Positions 33,257-43,042 of a DNA stretch of 64,000 nt are shown here, one piece after another. How positions within the stretch are numbered: the stretch's first letter is position 1; each line of letters starts with the position of its first letter. The translations under genes were made by a program, and so were the position numbers. Source of the stretch: Bacillota bacterium. GTDB taxonomy: Bacteria; Bacillota; Clostridia; Acetivibrionales; DSM-1351. The stretch is taken from the NCBI GenBank assembly GCA_023409265.1, contig JAEYHZ010000021.1, positions 56,627 to 120,626 on the forward strand, written 5' to 3'. The notes beneath the pieces are model-generated. The model searched no databases. It worked only from the letters and a program-made list of their open reading frames with translations, and was not told the DNA's origin.

Positions 33257-35104
33257 TTGTTTGACATACAGGAAGAATTAAAAAAACTGCCCGATAAGCC
33301 GGGTGTATATATTATGAAGGATGTAAATGGTATTGTCATTTACGTAGGTAAGGCAGTTGTACTGAAAAACAGGGTAAGACAGTACTTTCAGCAATCCTCA
33401 AATCATCCTCCGAAAGTATGTGCAATGGTTTCAAGGATTCATGAATTTGAGTATATTGTTACTGATACAGAAGTCGAAGCCTTGATGCTGGAATGTAATC
33501 TGATAAAGAAATACAAACCCAAATACAATATACTTTTAAAAGATGATAAGCATTACCCTTATATAAAAGTTACAATGAATGAGCAGTATCCTAGGATATT
33601 AAAAACACGCAGGGTGGAAAAGGACGGTGCAAAATATTTCGGTCCGTATTCCAGTGCTTTTGCTGTTAATGACGCTATAGATACCATAAAAAAGCTTTTC
33701 CCCATAAAAACCTGCAACAGGAACCTTCCCAGGGATATAGGGAAATTCAGGCCCTGTCTGAATTTCCACATCAGGCAGTGCCTGGGTCCCTGTCAGGGTG
33801 AGGTGAACAAGGAAGAGTACAGGAGTATGATGAAAAAGATATGTTCCTTCCTGGGGGGACAATATGATGAGATTCTAAATGACCTTAAAGGGCAAATGGA
33901 GACTGCCGCCCAAAACCTGGAGTTTGAAAAGGCGGCTCAGTTGAGAAACAAGATAAACAGCATTGTCCAGCTTTCAGAAGCGCAAAAGGTGCTTTCTACA
34001 GACGGGCAGGACAGAGATATTATCGGTTATGCACAGAATATCACTGACCTGTGTATCCAGGTGTTCTTTGTCAGGAACGGGAGAGTTGTAGGAAGAGAGC
34101 ACTTTGTTTTTGAAGGGGAAGGAAATGAGGATGTAAAATACTCACTTTCCAGCTTCATAAAACAATTTTACACCACTGTGCAGTTTGTACCCTCGGAGAT
34201 TGTGCTGCAACAGGATATTGAAGACAGTGAAATTATTGAGCAGTGGCTTACAAGTAAAAGAGGTTTTAAAGTAAATCTAAGGATTCCTCAAAGAGGTGAG
34301 CTTGTCAAACTGGTGAAAATGGTTTCTCAAAATGCTGAAATATCGCTGAAGCTGTATGATGAGAGGCTTAAGCGTGAAAGCTCTGTGCATGAAGAGGGCT
34401 TGAAGGAATTGACCAAAGTTCTTAGGCTTGAGTGTATTCCTGACAGAATTGAATCCTACGATATATCTAACACGGGTTCTTCTGAAATTGTTGCCTCAAT
34501 GGTTGTTTTTGAAAAAGGGAGACCTGCCAGGGATGAATACAGAAAGTTCAAAATGAAGTCGGTAGTGGAACAGAATGACTATGCAAGCATGCAGGAAACA
34601 CTGTTCAGAAGACTTTCAAGAGCAAAAAAAGAATCTGAGGAGCAAACCGGGCAGACAAAGTTTTCGAAGCTTCCCGACCTTATTCTGGTGGATGGTGGAC
34701 TTGCACATGTAAGCGCGGCACAGCAGATTGTTGATGAGCTGGGCTTTGAGCTGGTCATAGCCGGAATGGCAAAGGACAGCAGGCACCGTACAAAAGCGCT
34801 GGTTTTCAAGGGAAGCGAATACGATATGGCCTCAAATATGCCGCTTTTAAGATTAATTACTGAGATACAGGATGAAACACACCGTGTTGCAGTACAATAT
34901 AATAGAAAGCTTAGGGAAAAAAGATACACCCATTCTGAGCTTGATGAAATAGATGGAATCGGCGAATCCCGAAAAAAGGCGCTTTTAAAACACTTCAAGT
35001 CGCTGACGGCAATAAAAAAAGCAGACCTGCCACAATTGCTTGAAGTAGATGGAATAAATGAAAGGGTTGCCCGGAAAATATATGAGTATTTCAGCAAAAA
35101 ATAA
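33257..35104 (+). CDS. uvrC: Excinuclease ABC subunit C
   Basis: Makes both incisions around DNA lesions in nucleotide excision repair; about 615 residues. GIY-YIG domain at the start (LPDKPGVYIMKDVNGIVIYV), UvrB-binding UVR domain (LEFEKAAQLRNKINSI), RNase H-like 3' domain (SYDISNTGSSEIVASMVVFE, ILVDGG) and C-terminal helix-hairpin-helix pair (IDGIGESRKKALLKHF, VDGINERVARKIYEYF). The frame is open from 33248, but AGAGGTG at 33244-33250 sets TTG at 33257 as start, giving the family's usual FDIQEELKKLPDKPGVY opening. Confidence 0.96.
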   Translation: MFDIQEELKKLPDKPGVYIMKDVNGIVIYVGKAVVLKNRVRQYFQQSSNHPPKVCAMVSRIHEFEYIVTDTEVEALMLECNLIKKYKPKYNILLKDDKHYPYIKVTMNEQYPRILKTRRVEKDGAKYFGPYSSAFAVNDAIDTIKKLFPIKTCNRNLPRDIGKFRPCLNFHIRQCLGPCQGEVNKEEYRSMMKKICSFLGGQYDEILNDLKGQMETAAQNLEFEKAAQLRNKINSIVQLSEAQKVLSTDGQDRDIIGYAQNITDLCIQVFFVRNGRVVGREHFVFEGEGNEDVKYSLSSFIKQFYTTVQFVPSEIVLQQDIEDSEIIEQWLTSKRGFKVNLRIPQRGELVKLVKMVSQNAEISLKLYDERLKRESSVHEEGLKELTKVLRLECIPDRIESYDISNTGSSEIVASMVVFEKGRPARDEYRKFKMKSVVEQNDYASMQETLFRRLSRAKKESEEQTGQTKFSKLPDLILVDGGLAHVSAAQQIVDELGFELVIAGMAKDSRHRTKALVFKGSEYDMASNMPLLRLITEIQDETHRVAVQYNRKLREKRYTHSELDEIDGIGESRKKALLKHFKSLTAIKKADLPQLLEVDGINERVARKIYEYFSKK

Positions 35105-35187
35105 AGCTCTTGGTTGAAAAGTGCCAACAGGGCTTAATTTTGGGTGATTCTTAAAAATATTGTAGTTAGGAATAGGTGTAAAAATAT

Positions 35188-35889
35188 ATGTCAATCTTTG
35201 CAATAGCCGATCTGCACCTGGCTTTGGGAATAGATAAGCCGATGGATGTTTTTGGAGGCAGATGGTCAAATTACATGGAGAAACTTAAAGTCAACTGGAT
35301 AAATACCGTGGGTGACAATGACAGTGTTATAATACCGGGGGATGTATCCTGGGCAACTTATATTGAAAATGCTTATGGAGATTTTAAATATATTGATTCC
35401 TTGCCCGGAAGAAAAATAATTTCCAAGGGAAATCATGATTATTGGTGGACTACCACTTCAAAACTGAATAAGTACCTTGCTGCAAATGAATTTGGCTCTA
35501 TTTCCTTTCTGCACAACAATGCCTTTGTAATAGAAAATATTGCAATCTGCGGAACAAGGGGCTGGAAATGCCCGGGTGAAGATGATTTTAAAAAAGAAGA
35601 TGAGAAGATTTACAATAGGGAAATTGAAAGGTTGGAGCTGTCAATAAAGGCAGCAGAGAGTCTGGAACACTCTGAAAAGATTGTCTTTATGCACTATCCG
35701 CCCATAACGGTTAAAAGTCAGATATCGGGTTTTATAGAGGTAATGAGGAAATACGGTATAAGCAGCTGCTATTATGGGCATTTACATGGTGAGGGAATTA
35801 AAGGAGCTATAGAAGGGGAATATGAAGGTATCAATTTGTCCTTAATATCTGCCGATCATCTGAATTTTGTGCCGGTACTGATAAAGTAG
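35188..35889 (+). CDS. Metallophosphoesterase
   Basis: Calcineurin-type phosphoesterase of 233 residues. All metal motifs are visible: IADLHL, IPGDVSW, SKGNHDYWW, MHYPP and YYGHLHGEG. The family name in databases is usually metallophosphoesterase YkuE/serine-threonine phosphatase-like; the substrate is unknown. It starts 83 bases after uvrC with a weak ribosome-binding site and could be cotranscribed. Confidence 0.88.
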   Translation: MSIFAIADLHLALGIDKPMDVFGGRWSNYMEKLKVNWINTVGDNDSVIIPGDVSWATYIENAYGDFKYIDSLPGRKIISKGNHDYWWTTTSKLNKYLAANEFGSISFLHNNAFVIENIAICGTRGWKCPGEDDFKKEDEKIYNREIERLELSIKAAESLEHSEKIVFMHYPPITVKSQISGFIEVMRKYGISSCYYGHLHGEGIKGAIEGEYEGINLSLISADHLNFVPVLIK

Positions 35890-36107
35890 CCGGCTGTCAA
35901 AGCAGATATAAACCTGGTTACAGGCTGGGTATCCCCTGGATATATTAATCTTGAAATATGCTTATAATATGGTATAATTGAATGGTTAATTTTTAAACAA
36001 CAGATTTTTTCTGATTTTTCAAGAGAGAATTAGTAAAAATATTATGCTTTAAAAGCTGATAATGGATAAAATTATACAAAACTCAATACTGGGAGGAAGT
36101 TTATAAA

Positions 36108-37397
36108 ATGAAGGTTAACAAAATTGAAGATGTTGAAAAGAATGTTGTACAGCTTGAAATAGAAGTTGATGCAGCAAAATTTGAAGAGGGTATGCAGCAG
36201 TCATACAAAAAGAATGTATCTAAGTTCAATATTCCTGGATTCAGAAAGGGTAAGGCTCCTAGAAATATCGTTGAACGCTACTATGGGGAACAGGCATTAT
36301 ATGATGATGCTATAAACATTGTTTGCTCAGAAGCATACGATCAGGCTATTGAAGAAAAGAATTTACAGCCTGTGGACAGACCTGAAATAGATATTATACA
36401 AATAGGAAACAAGCAGAATTTAATATTCTCTGCAAAAGTTACTGTTAAACCTGAAGTTGAATTAGGCTCATATATGGGCGTGGAAGTTACCAAGGCTGAC
36501 GCAACAGTGACTGAAGATGATGTTGAGAAGGAATTCAACAAAGTTATTGAAAAGAATTCACGTCTTGTTACCGTAACCGACAGACCTGTTCAATCAGGTG
36601 ACACTGCTGTTATTGACTTTGAAGGCTTCATTGATTCAGTTCCGTTTGAAGGCGGAAAAGGAACGGATTACAGCCTTGTAATCGGTTCAGGAACGTTTAT
36701 TCCTGGCTTTGAAGATCAGTTGATCGGAAAGAACATTGGAGAAGAAATTGATGTTAATGTAAGCTTCCCTGAAGATTACGGCAAGGAAGAGCTTAGCGGA
36801 AAGCCTGCTTTATTCAAGGTTACTGTTAAGGAAATAAAAGTAAAAGAATTGCCTGCGGTAGATGATGAATTTGCCAAGGATATAAGCGAATTTGACACTC
36901 TGGAAGAATATAAAAAGGATTTGAGAAATAAATTAGAAGAGACTGCAAAGCATAAAGCAGAGCATGAAAACGAAGACGGTGTTATACAAAAAATAGCAGA
37001 GAATGCAACTGTTGAAATACCTAAAGTCATGATCGAAAAACAAATAGATGCAATGGCAAGGGATTTTGATATGAGACTGCGTTATCAGGGTCTTGACTTA
37101 CAGAGATACCTTGAATTGATGGGAATGGATTTTGAAGCCTTCAGAGCACAGTTTGCAGGTAGAGCTGAAAACGAAGTAAAGATTCAGTTAGTGGTTGAAA
37201 AAATCAGCCAGGTCGAAAATGTTGAGGTTTCAGATGCAGAACTTGATGAAGAAATCAAGAAAATGGCTGAAGCTTACAAGCAGTCTGCTGAAGATCTCAA
37301 AAAGTCACTGAGACCTGAAGATGAGGAATATGTAAAGAAAGATATCGCCTTCAGAAAGACTGTAAAATTATTGGTTGAAAGTGCTAAATTGGTTTAA
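36108..37397 (+). CDS. tig: Trigger factor
   Basis: Ribosome-associated chaperone and peptidyl-prolyl isomerase, 429 residues. The ribosome-binding tail motif is FNIPGFRKGKAPRNIVERYY (about 38-57), the FKBP domain follows (VQSGDTAVIDFEGFIDSVPF, GSGTFIPGFEDQLIGKNIGE), and the C-terminal helical arms make up the last 180 residues. Start ATG with GGGAGGAAG. First of tig - clpP - clpX - lonB, the common clostridial protein-quality-control cluster. Confidence 0.97.
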   Translation: MKVNKIEDVEKNVVQLEIEVDAAKFEEGMQQSYKKNVSKFNIPGFRKGKAPRNIVERYYGEQALYDDAINIVCSEAYDQAIEEKNLQPVDRPEIDIIQIGNKQNLIFSAKVTVKPEVELGSYMGVEVTKADATVTEDDVEKEFNKVIEKNSRLVTVTDRPVQSGDTAVIDFEGFIDSVPFEGGKGTDYSLVIGSGTFIPGFEDQLIGKNIGEEIDVNVSFPEDYGKEELSGKPALFKVTVKEIKVKELPAVDDEFAKDISEFDTLEEYKKDLRNKLEETAKHKAEHENEDGVIQKIAENATVEIPKVMIEKQIDAMARDFDMRLRYQGLDLQRYLELMGMDFEAFRAQFAGRAENEVKIQLVVEKISQVENVEVSDAELDEEIKKMAEAYKQSAEDLKKSLRPEDEEYVKKDIAFRKTVKLLVESAKLV

Positions 37398-37435
37398 TCT
37401 GAATGTTTGATAGAGTTTGGTACAAATCTACATTT

Positions 37436-37499
37436 CAGGTGTCAAAATAACCTTATGTTGGTTTATGGTAATTTGCTAAAAAGCGATTGGACACCTGGG
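37436..37499. repeat. Inverted repeat between tig and clpP
   Basis: CAGGTGTC (37436-37443) and GGACACCTG (to 37499) pair around a 45-base loop. A second inverted repeat, AACGGTTATAAATC with GATTTATTTTTAACCGTT, lies at about 37594-37642, before the clpP ribosome-binding site. Either could be a terminator of tig or a leader structure of clpP; neither has a convincing T-run. Confidence 0.45.
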
Positions 37500-37680
37500 G
37501 AAATGGGTAACAATATATAAGAGTAACTTAAAGGTATCGGATATTCAGGTGAATCATAAATATTTGATTAATACTGAGTTCCATGAACAAGGAACGGTTA
37601 TAAATCATAATCTGTTTTAGCGGGATTTATTTTTAACCGTTGCAATAAAAATAACATATATTAATAAGGGAGGTATGGTC

Positions 37681-38262
37681 ATGAGTTTGGTACCTATGGT
37701 TGTTGAACAGACTAATCGTGGTGAGAGGTCTTATGATATTTTTTCTAGATTATTAAATGATAGAATTATAGTGTTGAGCGATGAGGTTAATGATGTAACT
37801 GCCAGTCTGGTTGTTGCACAGATGCTTTACCTGGAAGCACAGGATCCTGATAAGGACATTCAGTTTTATATAAACAGCCCTGGAGGAGCAGTACATTCCG
37901 GTTTTGCAATATATGACACCATGCAGTATGTTAAATGTGACGTATCAACTATCTGTATGGGTTTGGCTGCAAGTATGGGTGCTTTCTTATTGGCAGCAGG
38001 AGCTAAAGGTAAGAGATTTGCACTTCCAAACAGTGAAATCATGATTCACCAGCCTCTTGGTGGTGCAAAAGGTCAGGCCACTGACATTAAAATTCACGCT
38101 GAAAATATTCTGAAGACCAAGGATAAATTAAATAGAATATTAAGCGATAGAACAGGTCAACCTCTGGAAAAGATCGAGAAAGATACCGACAGAGACTATT
38201 TTATGTCTGCAGAGGAAGCAAAGGCCTACGGACTTGTTGATGATATTATGGTTAGAAGATAA
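37681..38262 (+). CDS. clpP: ATP-dependent Clp protease proteolytic subunit
   Basis: Serine peptidase that forms the 14-mer proteolytic chamber; 193 residues. Catalytic Ser in MGLAASMGAFLL, His in NSEIMIHQPLGGA, Asp in the TDRDYFM region. An ATG at 37675 is in frame but only one base from GGGAGG (37668-37673); ATG at 37681 is properly spaced and gives the standard MSLVPMVVEQTNRGERSYDI start. clpX follows at 13 bases. Confidence 0.96.
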   Translation: MSLVPMVVEQTNRGERSYDIFSRLLNDRIIVLSDEVNDVTASLVVAQMLYLEAQDPDKDIQFYINSPGGAVHSGFAIYDTMQYVKCDVSTICMGLAASMGAFLLAAGAKGKRFALPNSEIMIHQPLGGAKGQATDIKIHAENILKTKDKLNRILSDRTGQPLEKIEKDTDRDYFMSAEEAKAYGLVDDIMVRR

Positions 38263-38275
38263 TAGTTGAGGTGCA

Positions 38276-39574
38276 ATGATGACCAGATATGATGAGAAGA
38301 AGCAGTTGAAATGCTCTTTTTGCGGTAAGTCTCAAGAGCAGGTAAAAAGACTGGTTGCAGGTCCCGGAGTTTATATTTGCGACGAGTGTATCGAATTATG
38401 CTCAGAGATTATTGAAGAGGAATTTGAAGATACAAAAATTGATGCTGAAATTAATGAAATACCGAAACCAAAGGAGATCAGAGAGATTCTTGACCAGTAT
38501 GTCATTGGTCAGGACGCTGCAAAAAGATCCCTTTCTGTAGCTGTTTACAATCATTACAAGAGAATAAACAGTGATCTCAAGTCCTCTGATATTGAACTTC
38601 AAAAGAGCAATATCGTGATGCTTGGACCTACAGGCAGCGGTAAGACTTTTCTGGCGCAAACCCTGGCAAGAATACTGAACGTTCCTTTTGCCATCGCTGA
38701 TGCTACTTCTCTCACTGAAGCAGGCTATGTCGGAGAGGATGTAGAAAATATTCTTTTGAGGTTGATTCAGGCCGCTGATTACGACATCGAAAAGGCTGAA
38801 AAGGGTATTATATACATCGACGAAATTGATAAAATTGCCCGTAAATCGGAAAATCCTTCAATAACCAGAGATGTAAGTGGTGAAGGAGTACAGCAGGCAC
38901 TTCTGAAAATACTGGAAGGTACTCTGGCTTCTGTTCCTCCACAGGGTGGAAGAAAGCATCCTCACCAGGAATTTATTCAGATTGATACTACAAATATATT
39001 ATTCATATGCGGCGGCGCATTTGATGGTATTGATAAGATTATTCAGAACAGAATAGGCAAAAAGTCACTTGGCTTTGGTGCGAAAATTGAAAGCAACAAA
39101 GACAGGGACGTGGGAGAACTTCTTAAGGAAATACTTCCGCAGGATTTGCTTAAGTTCGGACTCATTCCTGAGTTTGTAGGAAGACTTCCGATTGTGGTTA
39201 CCCTCCAGTCTCTGGATAAGAAGGCCCTTGTTCAGATACTTACCGAACCCAAGAATGCTTTGGTAAAACAATATCAGAAGCTTCTTGAAATGGACGATGT
39301 ACTTCTTGAAATTCAGGAGGATGCTCTTGAAATGATTGCTGAGAAGGCAATAGCAAGAAATACCGGTGCCAGAGGACTTCGTGCAATACTTGAAGAAATT
39401 ATGCTTGGAGTAATGTACGATATACCGTCTATGAATAACGTTGAAAAATGTATAATAAACAAGTCGGTTATAGAAAATAGTTCCGACCCTGAGCTTATAT
39501 ATAATGAGAACCGTAAGTCTTTAAAAAAAGCAGGTTCCAAAAAGCCAAGAGTAAAAAAGGAATCGGTGTCATAA
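38276..39574 (+). CDS. clpX: ATP-dependent Clp protease ATP-binding subunit ClpX
   Basis: AAA+ unfoldase that feeds substrates, including tmRNA-tagged proteins, into ClpP; 432 residues. N-terminal zinc-binding domain CSFCGKSQ ... ICDECIELC, Walker A LGPTGSGKTFLAQ, Walker B IIYIDEIDKIARK, and the RIGKKSLGFG loop region. ATGs at 38276 and 38279 are both possible. Operon with clpP; ends in a terminator. Confidence 0.97.
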   Translation: MMTRYDEKKQLKCSFCGKSQEQVKRLVAGPGVYICDECIELCSEIIEEEFEDTKIDAEINEIPKPKEIREILDQYVIGQDAAKRSLSVAVYNHYKRINSDLKSSDIELQKSNIVMLGPTGSGKTFLAQTLARILNVPFAIADATSLTEAGYVGEDVENILLRLIQAADYDIEKAEKGIIYIDEIDKIARKSENPSITRDVSGEGVQQALLKILEGTLASVPPQGGRKHPHQEFIQIDTTNILFICGGAFDGIDKIIQNRIGKKSLGFGAKIESNKDRDVGELLKEILPQDLLKFGLIPEFVGRLPIVVTLQSLDKKALVQILTEPKNALVKQYQKLLEMDDVLLEIQEDALEMIAEKAIARNTGARGLRAILEEIMLGVMYDIPSMNNVEKCIINKSVIENSSDPELIYNENRKSLKKAGSKKPRVKKESVS

Positions 39575-39597
39575 ATTAAATAAAAAAATTATTAGAG

Positions 39598-39620
39598 GGA
39601 CTGCTTTTTCCAAGCAGTCC
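39598..39620 (+). terminator. Terminator of clpP-clpX
   Basis: GGACTGCTT (39598-39606), loop TTTCC, AAGCAGTCC (39612-39620), then a T-rich tail. Separates clpX from lonB. Confidence 0.88.
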
Positions 39621-39826
39621 TTTATTTATTTTGTAAAGGAAATTATAGATCTAAACATTGCTTAAAGTTGTGATATCCTCCCGTTGAACATGAAAAATCC
39701 TCCTTACAGCATAAACAGTGGTATATAACTAATATTCATGCAAAAATATCCCAATAACTTGGATAAAATATAAATCATTGCCAATAATATAATTGTACGC
39801 AGCAAAATTGCTTTAGGAGGTAATGT

Positions 39827-41509
39827 ATGTTTACGACTACCATGTTTATTATACAGTTTTTCTTTTCAATAGTTATTGGAATATATTTTTTTACTTTACT
39901 TAAAACACAACAGGGCAACAAAAGTGCAATTGACAAGGAATCCAGAAAAGAATTAGAGAAATTAAGAAAATTAAGAGATATCCATTTGACCGAACCCTTA
40001 TCCGAAAAAACCAGACCAACGACCTTGAAGGATATTGTAGGACAGGAACAGGGAATAAAAGCCCTCAGGGCATCACTCTGCGGTACAAACCCTCAGCATG
40101 TAATTATTTATGGACCTCCCGGTGTAGGTAAGACCGCAGCAGCCAGGGTTATTCTTGAAGAAGCCAAAAACAATGGTATTTCACCGTTTAAAAAAGAAGC
40201 CAAATTTATAGAGATGGATGCTACAACTCTGAGATTTGATGAAAGAGGTATCGCAGATCCGCTCATCGGCTCAGTACATGATCCGATATATCAGGGAGCG
40301 GGTGCCTACGGTGCTGCAGGGGTTCCCCAGCCCAAACCGGGGGCAGTGACAAAAGCCCACGGTGGAATCCTGTTTATTGATGAAATAGGGGAATTACACC
40401 CAATACAGATGAATAAACTTCTTAAGGTATTGGAGGACAGAAGAGTTTTCCTTGAAAGCGCTTATTATACCTCGGAGGACAGTAACATACCCTCACATAT
40501 TCATGATATATTCCAAAAAGGTTTACCGGCCGATTTTCGGCTTGTAGGAGCCACAACAAGAACTCCTGATGAAATACCTGCTGCAATTAGATCCAGGTGC
40601 GTAGAAATTCATTTCAGACCTTTGAGAGCAGATGAAATAAGTATCATTTGTGAGAATGCAGCCAGAAAAGGTGGATACATCATGTCAGAGGGCTGTCGTG
40701 AACAGGTTGCAAAGTATGCCCAGAACGGAAGAGATGCAGTTAATATCGTTCAGATTGCCGGCGGTGTAGCCATGCTTGAGAGCAAAAATGTTATTGATGT
40801 AAAAGATATTGAATGGGTAATAGAATTTGGTCACTATAGTCCCCGAATTGAGAAGAAGGTCAACCCGGAGGTACAGATCGGCTGTATCAACGGACTGGCC
40901 GTATTCGGAAACAGTACCGGAATGGTAATAGATGTAGAAGCAACTGCAATGGAAGTTGCGCCCGGCAACGGTAATATAAAGATTACCGGTATAGTGGAAG
41001 AGGAGGAGATGGACAGCAGAGGCCATAAACTGAAAAGGACAAGTTCTGCAAAGGCATCAGTAGAAAATGTTCTTACTGTTTTGAAGAGGTATCTTGACAT
41101 TGACTTCAGAGATTATGAAATACATCTTAATTTCCCGGGCGGCATTCCAATAGATGGGCCCTCCGCAGGTATAACCATTGCAACAGCAGTCTACTCGGCA
41201 ATTAAAAATATCCCTGTAAGCGGTGATATTGCCATGACCGGTGAAATATCCATCAAAGGAAAGGTAAAGCCTGTAGGAGGTGTTGCAGCCAAGGTTGAGG
41301 CCGCCAGAACAGCCGGAATAAAGAAGGTGTTCATACCAAAGGAAAACTATCAGGAATTGTTTGAGGATATGGATATTGAAGTAATACCTGTAGAGCATAT
41401 CGGACAGGTAATGAAAGCAATATTTGATGCGGATGTAATAGAAAGAATAGATGAAAGAGTAATAGGAAGTACAGTACCTGTAACTGTACTGACCGCACAG
41501 GGAACATGA
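39827..41509 (+). CDS. lonB: Membrane-anchored ATP-dependent protease LonB
   Basis: Bacillus-type LonB, 560 residues. One N-terminal membrane segment (about 3-25, FIIQFFFSIVIGIYFFTLL), AAA domain with Walker A YGPPGVGKTAAA and Walker B GGILFIDEIGELHP, and a C-terminal Lon protease domain with DGPSAG (Ser446) and AAKVEA (Lys489), spaced 43 as expected. Start ATG behind AGGAGG. It follows clpX, as in bacilli and clostridia where LonB acts in the spore lineage; that role is known for the family, not shown here. Confidence 0.94.
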   Translation: MFTTTMFIIQFFFSIVIGIYFFTLLKTQQGNKSAIDKESRKELEKLRKLRDIHLTEPLSEKTRPTTLKDIVGQEQGIKALRASLCGTNPQHVIIYGPPGVGKTAAARVILEEAKNNGISPFKKEAKFIEMDATTLRFDERGIADPLIGSVHDPIYQGAGAYGAAGVPQPKPGAVTKAHGGILFIDEIGELHPIQMNKLLKVLEDRRVFLESAYYTSEDSNIPSHIHDIFQKGLPADFRLVGATTRTPDEIPAAIRSRCVEIHFRPLRADEISIICENAARKGGYIMSEGCREQVAKYAQNGRDAVNIVQIAGGVAMLESKNVIDVKDIEWVIEFGHYSPRIEKKVNPEVQIGCINGLAVFGNSTGMVIDVEATAMEVAPGNGNIKITGIVEEEEMDSRGHKLKRTSSAKASVENVLTVLKRYLDIDFRDYEIHLNFPGGIPIDGPSAGITIATAVYSAIKNIPVSGDIAMTGEISIKGKVKPVGGVAAKVEAARTAGIKKVFIPKENYQELFEDMDIEVIPVEHIGQVMKAIFDADVIERIDERVIGSTVPVTVLTAQGT

Positions 41510-41538
41510 AGAAAAATTAAATGTTTGTGATTGTAGAG

Positions 41539-41569
41539 GCTGTTGGTTACCTACCAACAGCCTTTTTGA
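41539..41569 (+). terminator. Terminator of lonB
   Basis: GGCTGTTGGT ... ACCAACAGCC with a very short loop and a T5 tract, 30 bases after the lonB stop. Confidence 0.9.
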
Positions 41570-41715
41570 AATGGATTTAAGAAAAATTTGTTTGTAAATT
41601 GCTGTTATAGTACTGTTGTACAACAGATCTCATGGGATGACCAAGAGCCCTTAATAAAACAGAGGCAAATTGAATTTTGAACAATAACTCATAAAAAATA
41701 AAAATTTTCACATAC

Positions 41716-41896
41716 TATATTCAATTGGTTCTGGACAGGCTGTGATAGTCAGCATTTAAGATATGTGCACGTGAGTACCTGAACCAATTTCCAACAATTG
41801 GACTATGAAATTAAAGCTTAAGTGATATCGGCCAATACACTTAGTAATCAAAAAGCCGTCTTGCTATACAATGGCGTTTAGCGAGACGGCTTTTTA
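41716..41896 (+). ncRNA. Candidate orphan structured RNA ending in a terminator
   Basis: After the lonB terminator there is no gene for 450 bases, yet a second strong terminator stands at 41849-41896 (AAAAAGCCGTCT ... AGACGGCTTTTT). Before it, AATTGGTTC (41723-41731) pairs with GAACCAATT (about 41783-41791) around an inner GCTG-CAGC hairpin; a second stem uses ATTGG and CCAAT. A TATATT at 41716-41721 could be a -10 element, but no good -35 is seen. A small RNA of about 170 bases is the simplest reading; I match it to no known family. Confidence 0.45.
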
Positions 41897-42020
41897 TTAC
41901 CCGGGGGAGGCTGTTCAAATAAAAGTGGCTTTGCACCTTTTTTCTACTACAAAGATATAGGCAAAAGAGGGTTGTCCTGTGCTATAATAACTTGGAAAAT
42001 ATTAAGAAAGGTTGGCATCA

Positions 42021-42725
42021 ATGAAGAAAAAAACCATATCAGCACTGGCAACATTAGCAGCAGCAACAGTCATACTCATAGGAAGTTTTATTAGCGGTCA
42101 GGGGGGCGATGGTCTCCCCAATAGCGCAGCTGACGCGGGCAACTCACTTAACAGTCCGGCGCAGCAAAGTTCAAGGACAGGTAAGGTGACCGGCTTTCCT
42201 GACAACCTTGTAAAAGTCAGAGAAGAAGGTATAGTCCCATTTGGCTATATAGAGGCAACTGTCACAAAAGTAACTGACGGTGATACATTTCATATTACAT
42301 ATGAAAGTCAGGACTATAAAGTAAGAATGCTGGATATAGACACTCCGGAATCTGTCAAGGCAGGAGTTAAGCCTCAGCCCTTTTCAAAGGAAGCTTCAGA
42401 GCTGACAAAGGAAACCTTGACAGACAAAAAGGTGAAGCTGATTTTTGAAAAAGGAACCACCGATCAGTTTGACAGGCTTCTGGCACATGTAGTTTTGGAA
42501 GACGAAACCTATTACAATGCTTTTATGGTTGAGAATGGGTATGCAATATGCGTTTTCTACAGCCCCAACACCCTGCTGAAGGATTATTTCAACCGCCTGC
42601 AGGCAAATGCAATTGACGCCCAAACGGGCTTTTGGAAGCTGCCTGAAAATGACAGACCTTTTATTGAGGATACTAAGGGTAAATATGTAGCAGCATATAA
42701 GTCTAAAAAATCAAAGGCTGCCTAG
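42021..42725 (+). CDS. Secreted or membrane-anchored thermonuclease-like nuclease (SNase fold)
   Basis: Staphylococcal-nuclease-like enzyme of 234 residues that should cut DNA or RNA outside the cell. A basic start and hydrophobic segment (about 4-27) form a signal peptide or anchor; a low-complexity linker (28-70) follows. The SNase domain has VTDGDTFHITY, VRMLDIDTPES (catalytic Arg and Asp), FSKEASELTKE (Glu) and DQFDRLLAHV (second Arg), so the active site is intact. A TTG at 42012 is in frame; AAAGG at 42007-42011 favours ATG at 42021. Confidence 0.86.
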   Translation: MKKKTISALATLAAATVILIGSFISGQGGDGLPNSAADAGNSLNSPAQQSSRTGKVTGFPDNLVKVREEGIVPFGYIEATVTKVTDGDTFHITYESQDYKVRMLDIDTPESVKAGVKPQPFSKEASELTKETLTDKKVKLIFEKGTTDQFDRLLAHVVLEDETYYNAFMVENGYAICVFYSPNTLLKDYFNRLQANAIDAQTGFWKLPENDRPFIEDTKGKYVAAYKSKKSKAA

Positions 42726-42791
42726 CACACATATATAGTAATCATTAAATAGCTGCTTTCCATTTGCACCACAATCATACATATACATATA

Positions 42792-42975
42792 GTCCTATAA
42801 AAGTCGGGAGTCAATCCTGAAATATACCCATTTTAAAACTAGGACTATGGGACTATGAACTTTGGTAGGTATTGGCTATTTTCAAATACACATAATCTTT
42901 GGTAATATAAGGATGAACATTAGCATTTCTCCTTTTAGGGGCATGGAGCCCGTAAAGCTCCATGTTTTTTTGTTG
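42792..42975 (+). other. Structured gene-free stretch ending in a terminator
   Basis: TAGTCCT (about 42792) is answered by AGGACTA (about 42841), and a strong terminator CATGGAG-loop-CTCCATG with T7 stands at 42951-42975, 226 bases after the nuclease stop. This is either a long 3' untranslated region of the nuclease gene or a separate small RNA. No coding sequence is seen here. Confidence 0.4.
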
Positions 42976-43042
42976 CCCAAAAACGGCTTCTGCCTGATTT
43001 AGGACATCTGGAACTATTCTTTGTATTAAACTTTCTCAGATC

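Noticed and set aside
41716..41896. Known riboswitch (SAM, TPP, cobalamin, c-di-GMP) in front of the nuclease gene
   Set aside because: None of the conserved core strings of these families is present, and a terminator separates it from the gene without an evident antiterminator.
42012..42020. TTG start for the nuclease gene
   Set aside because: The AAAGG site directly abuts it, and the ATG at 42021 gives a normal signal-peptide N-terminus.
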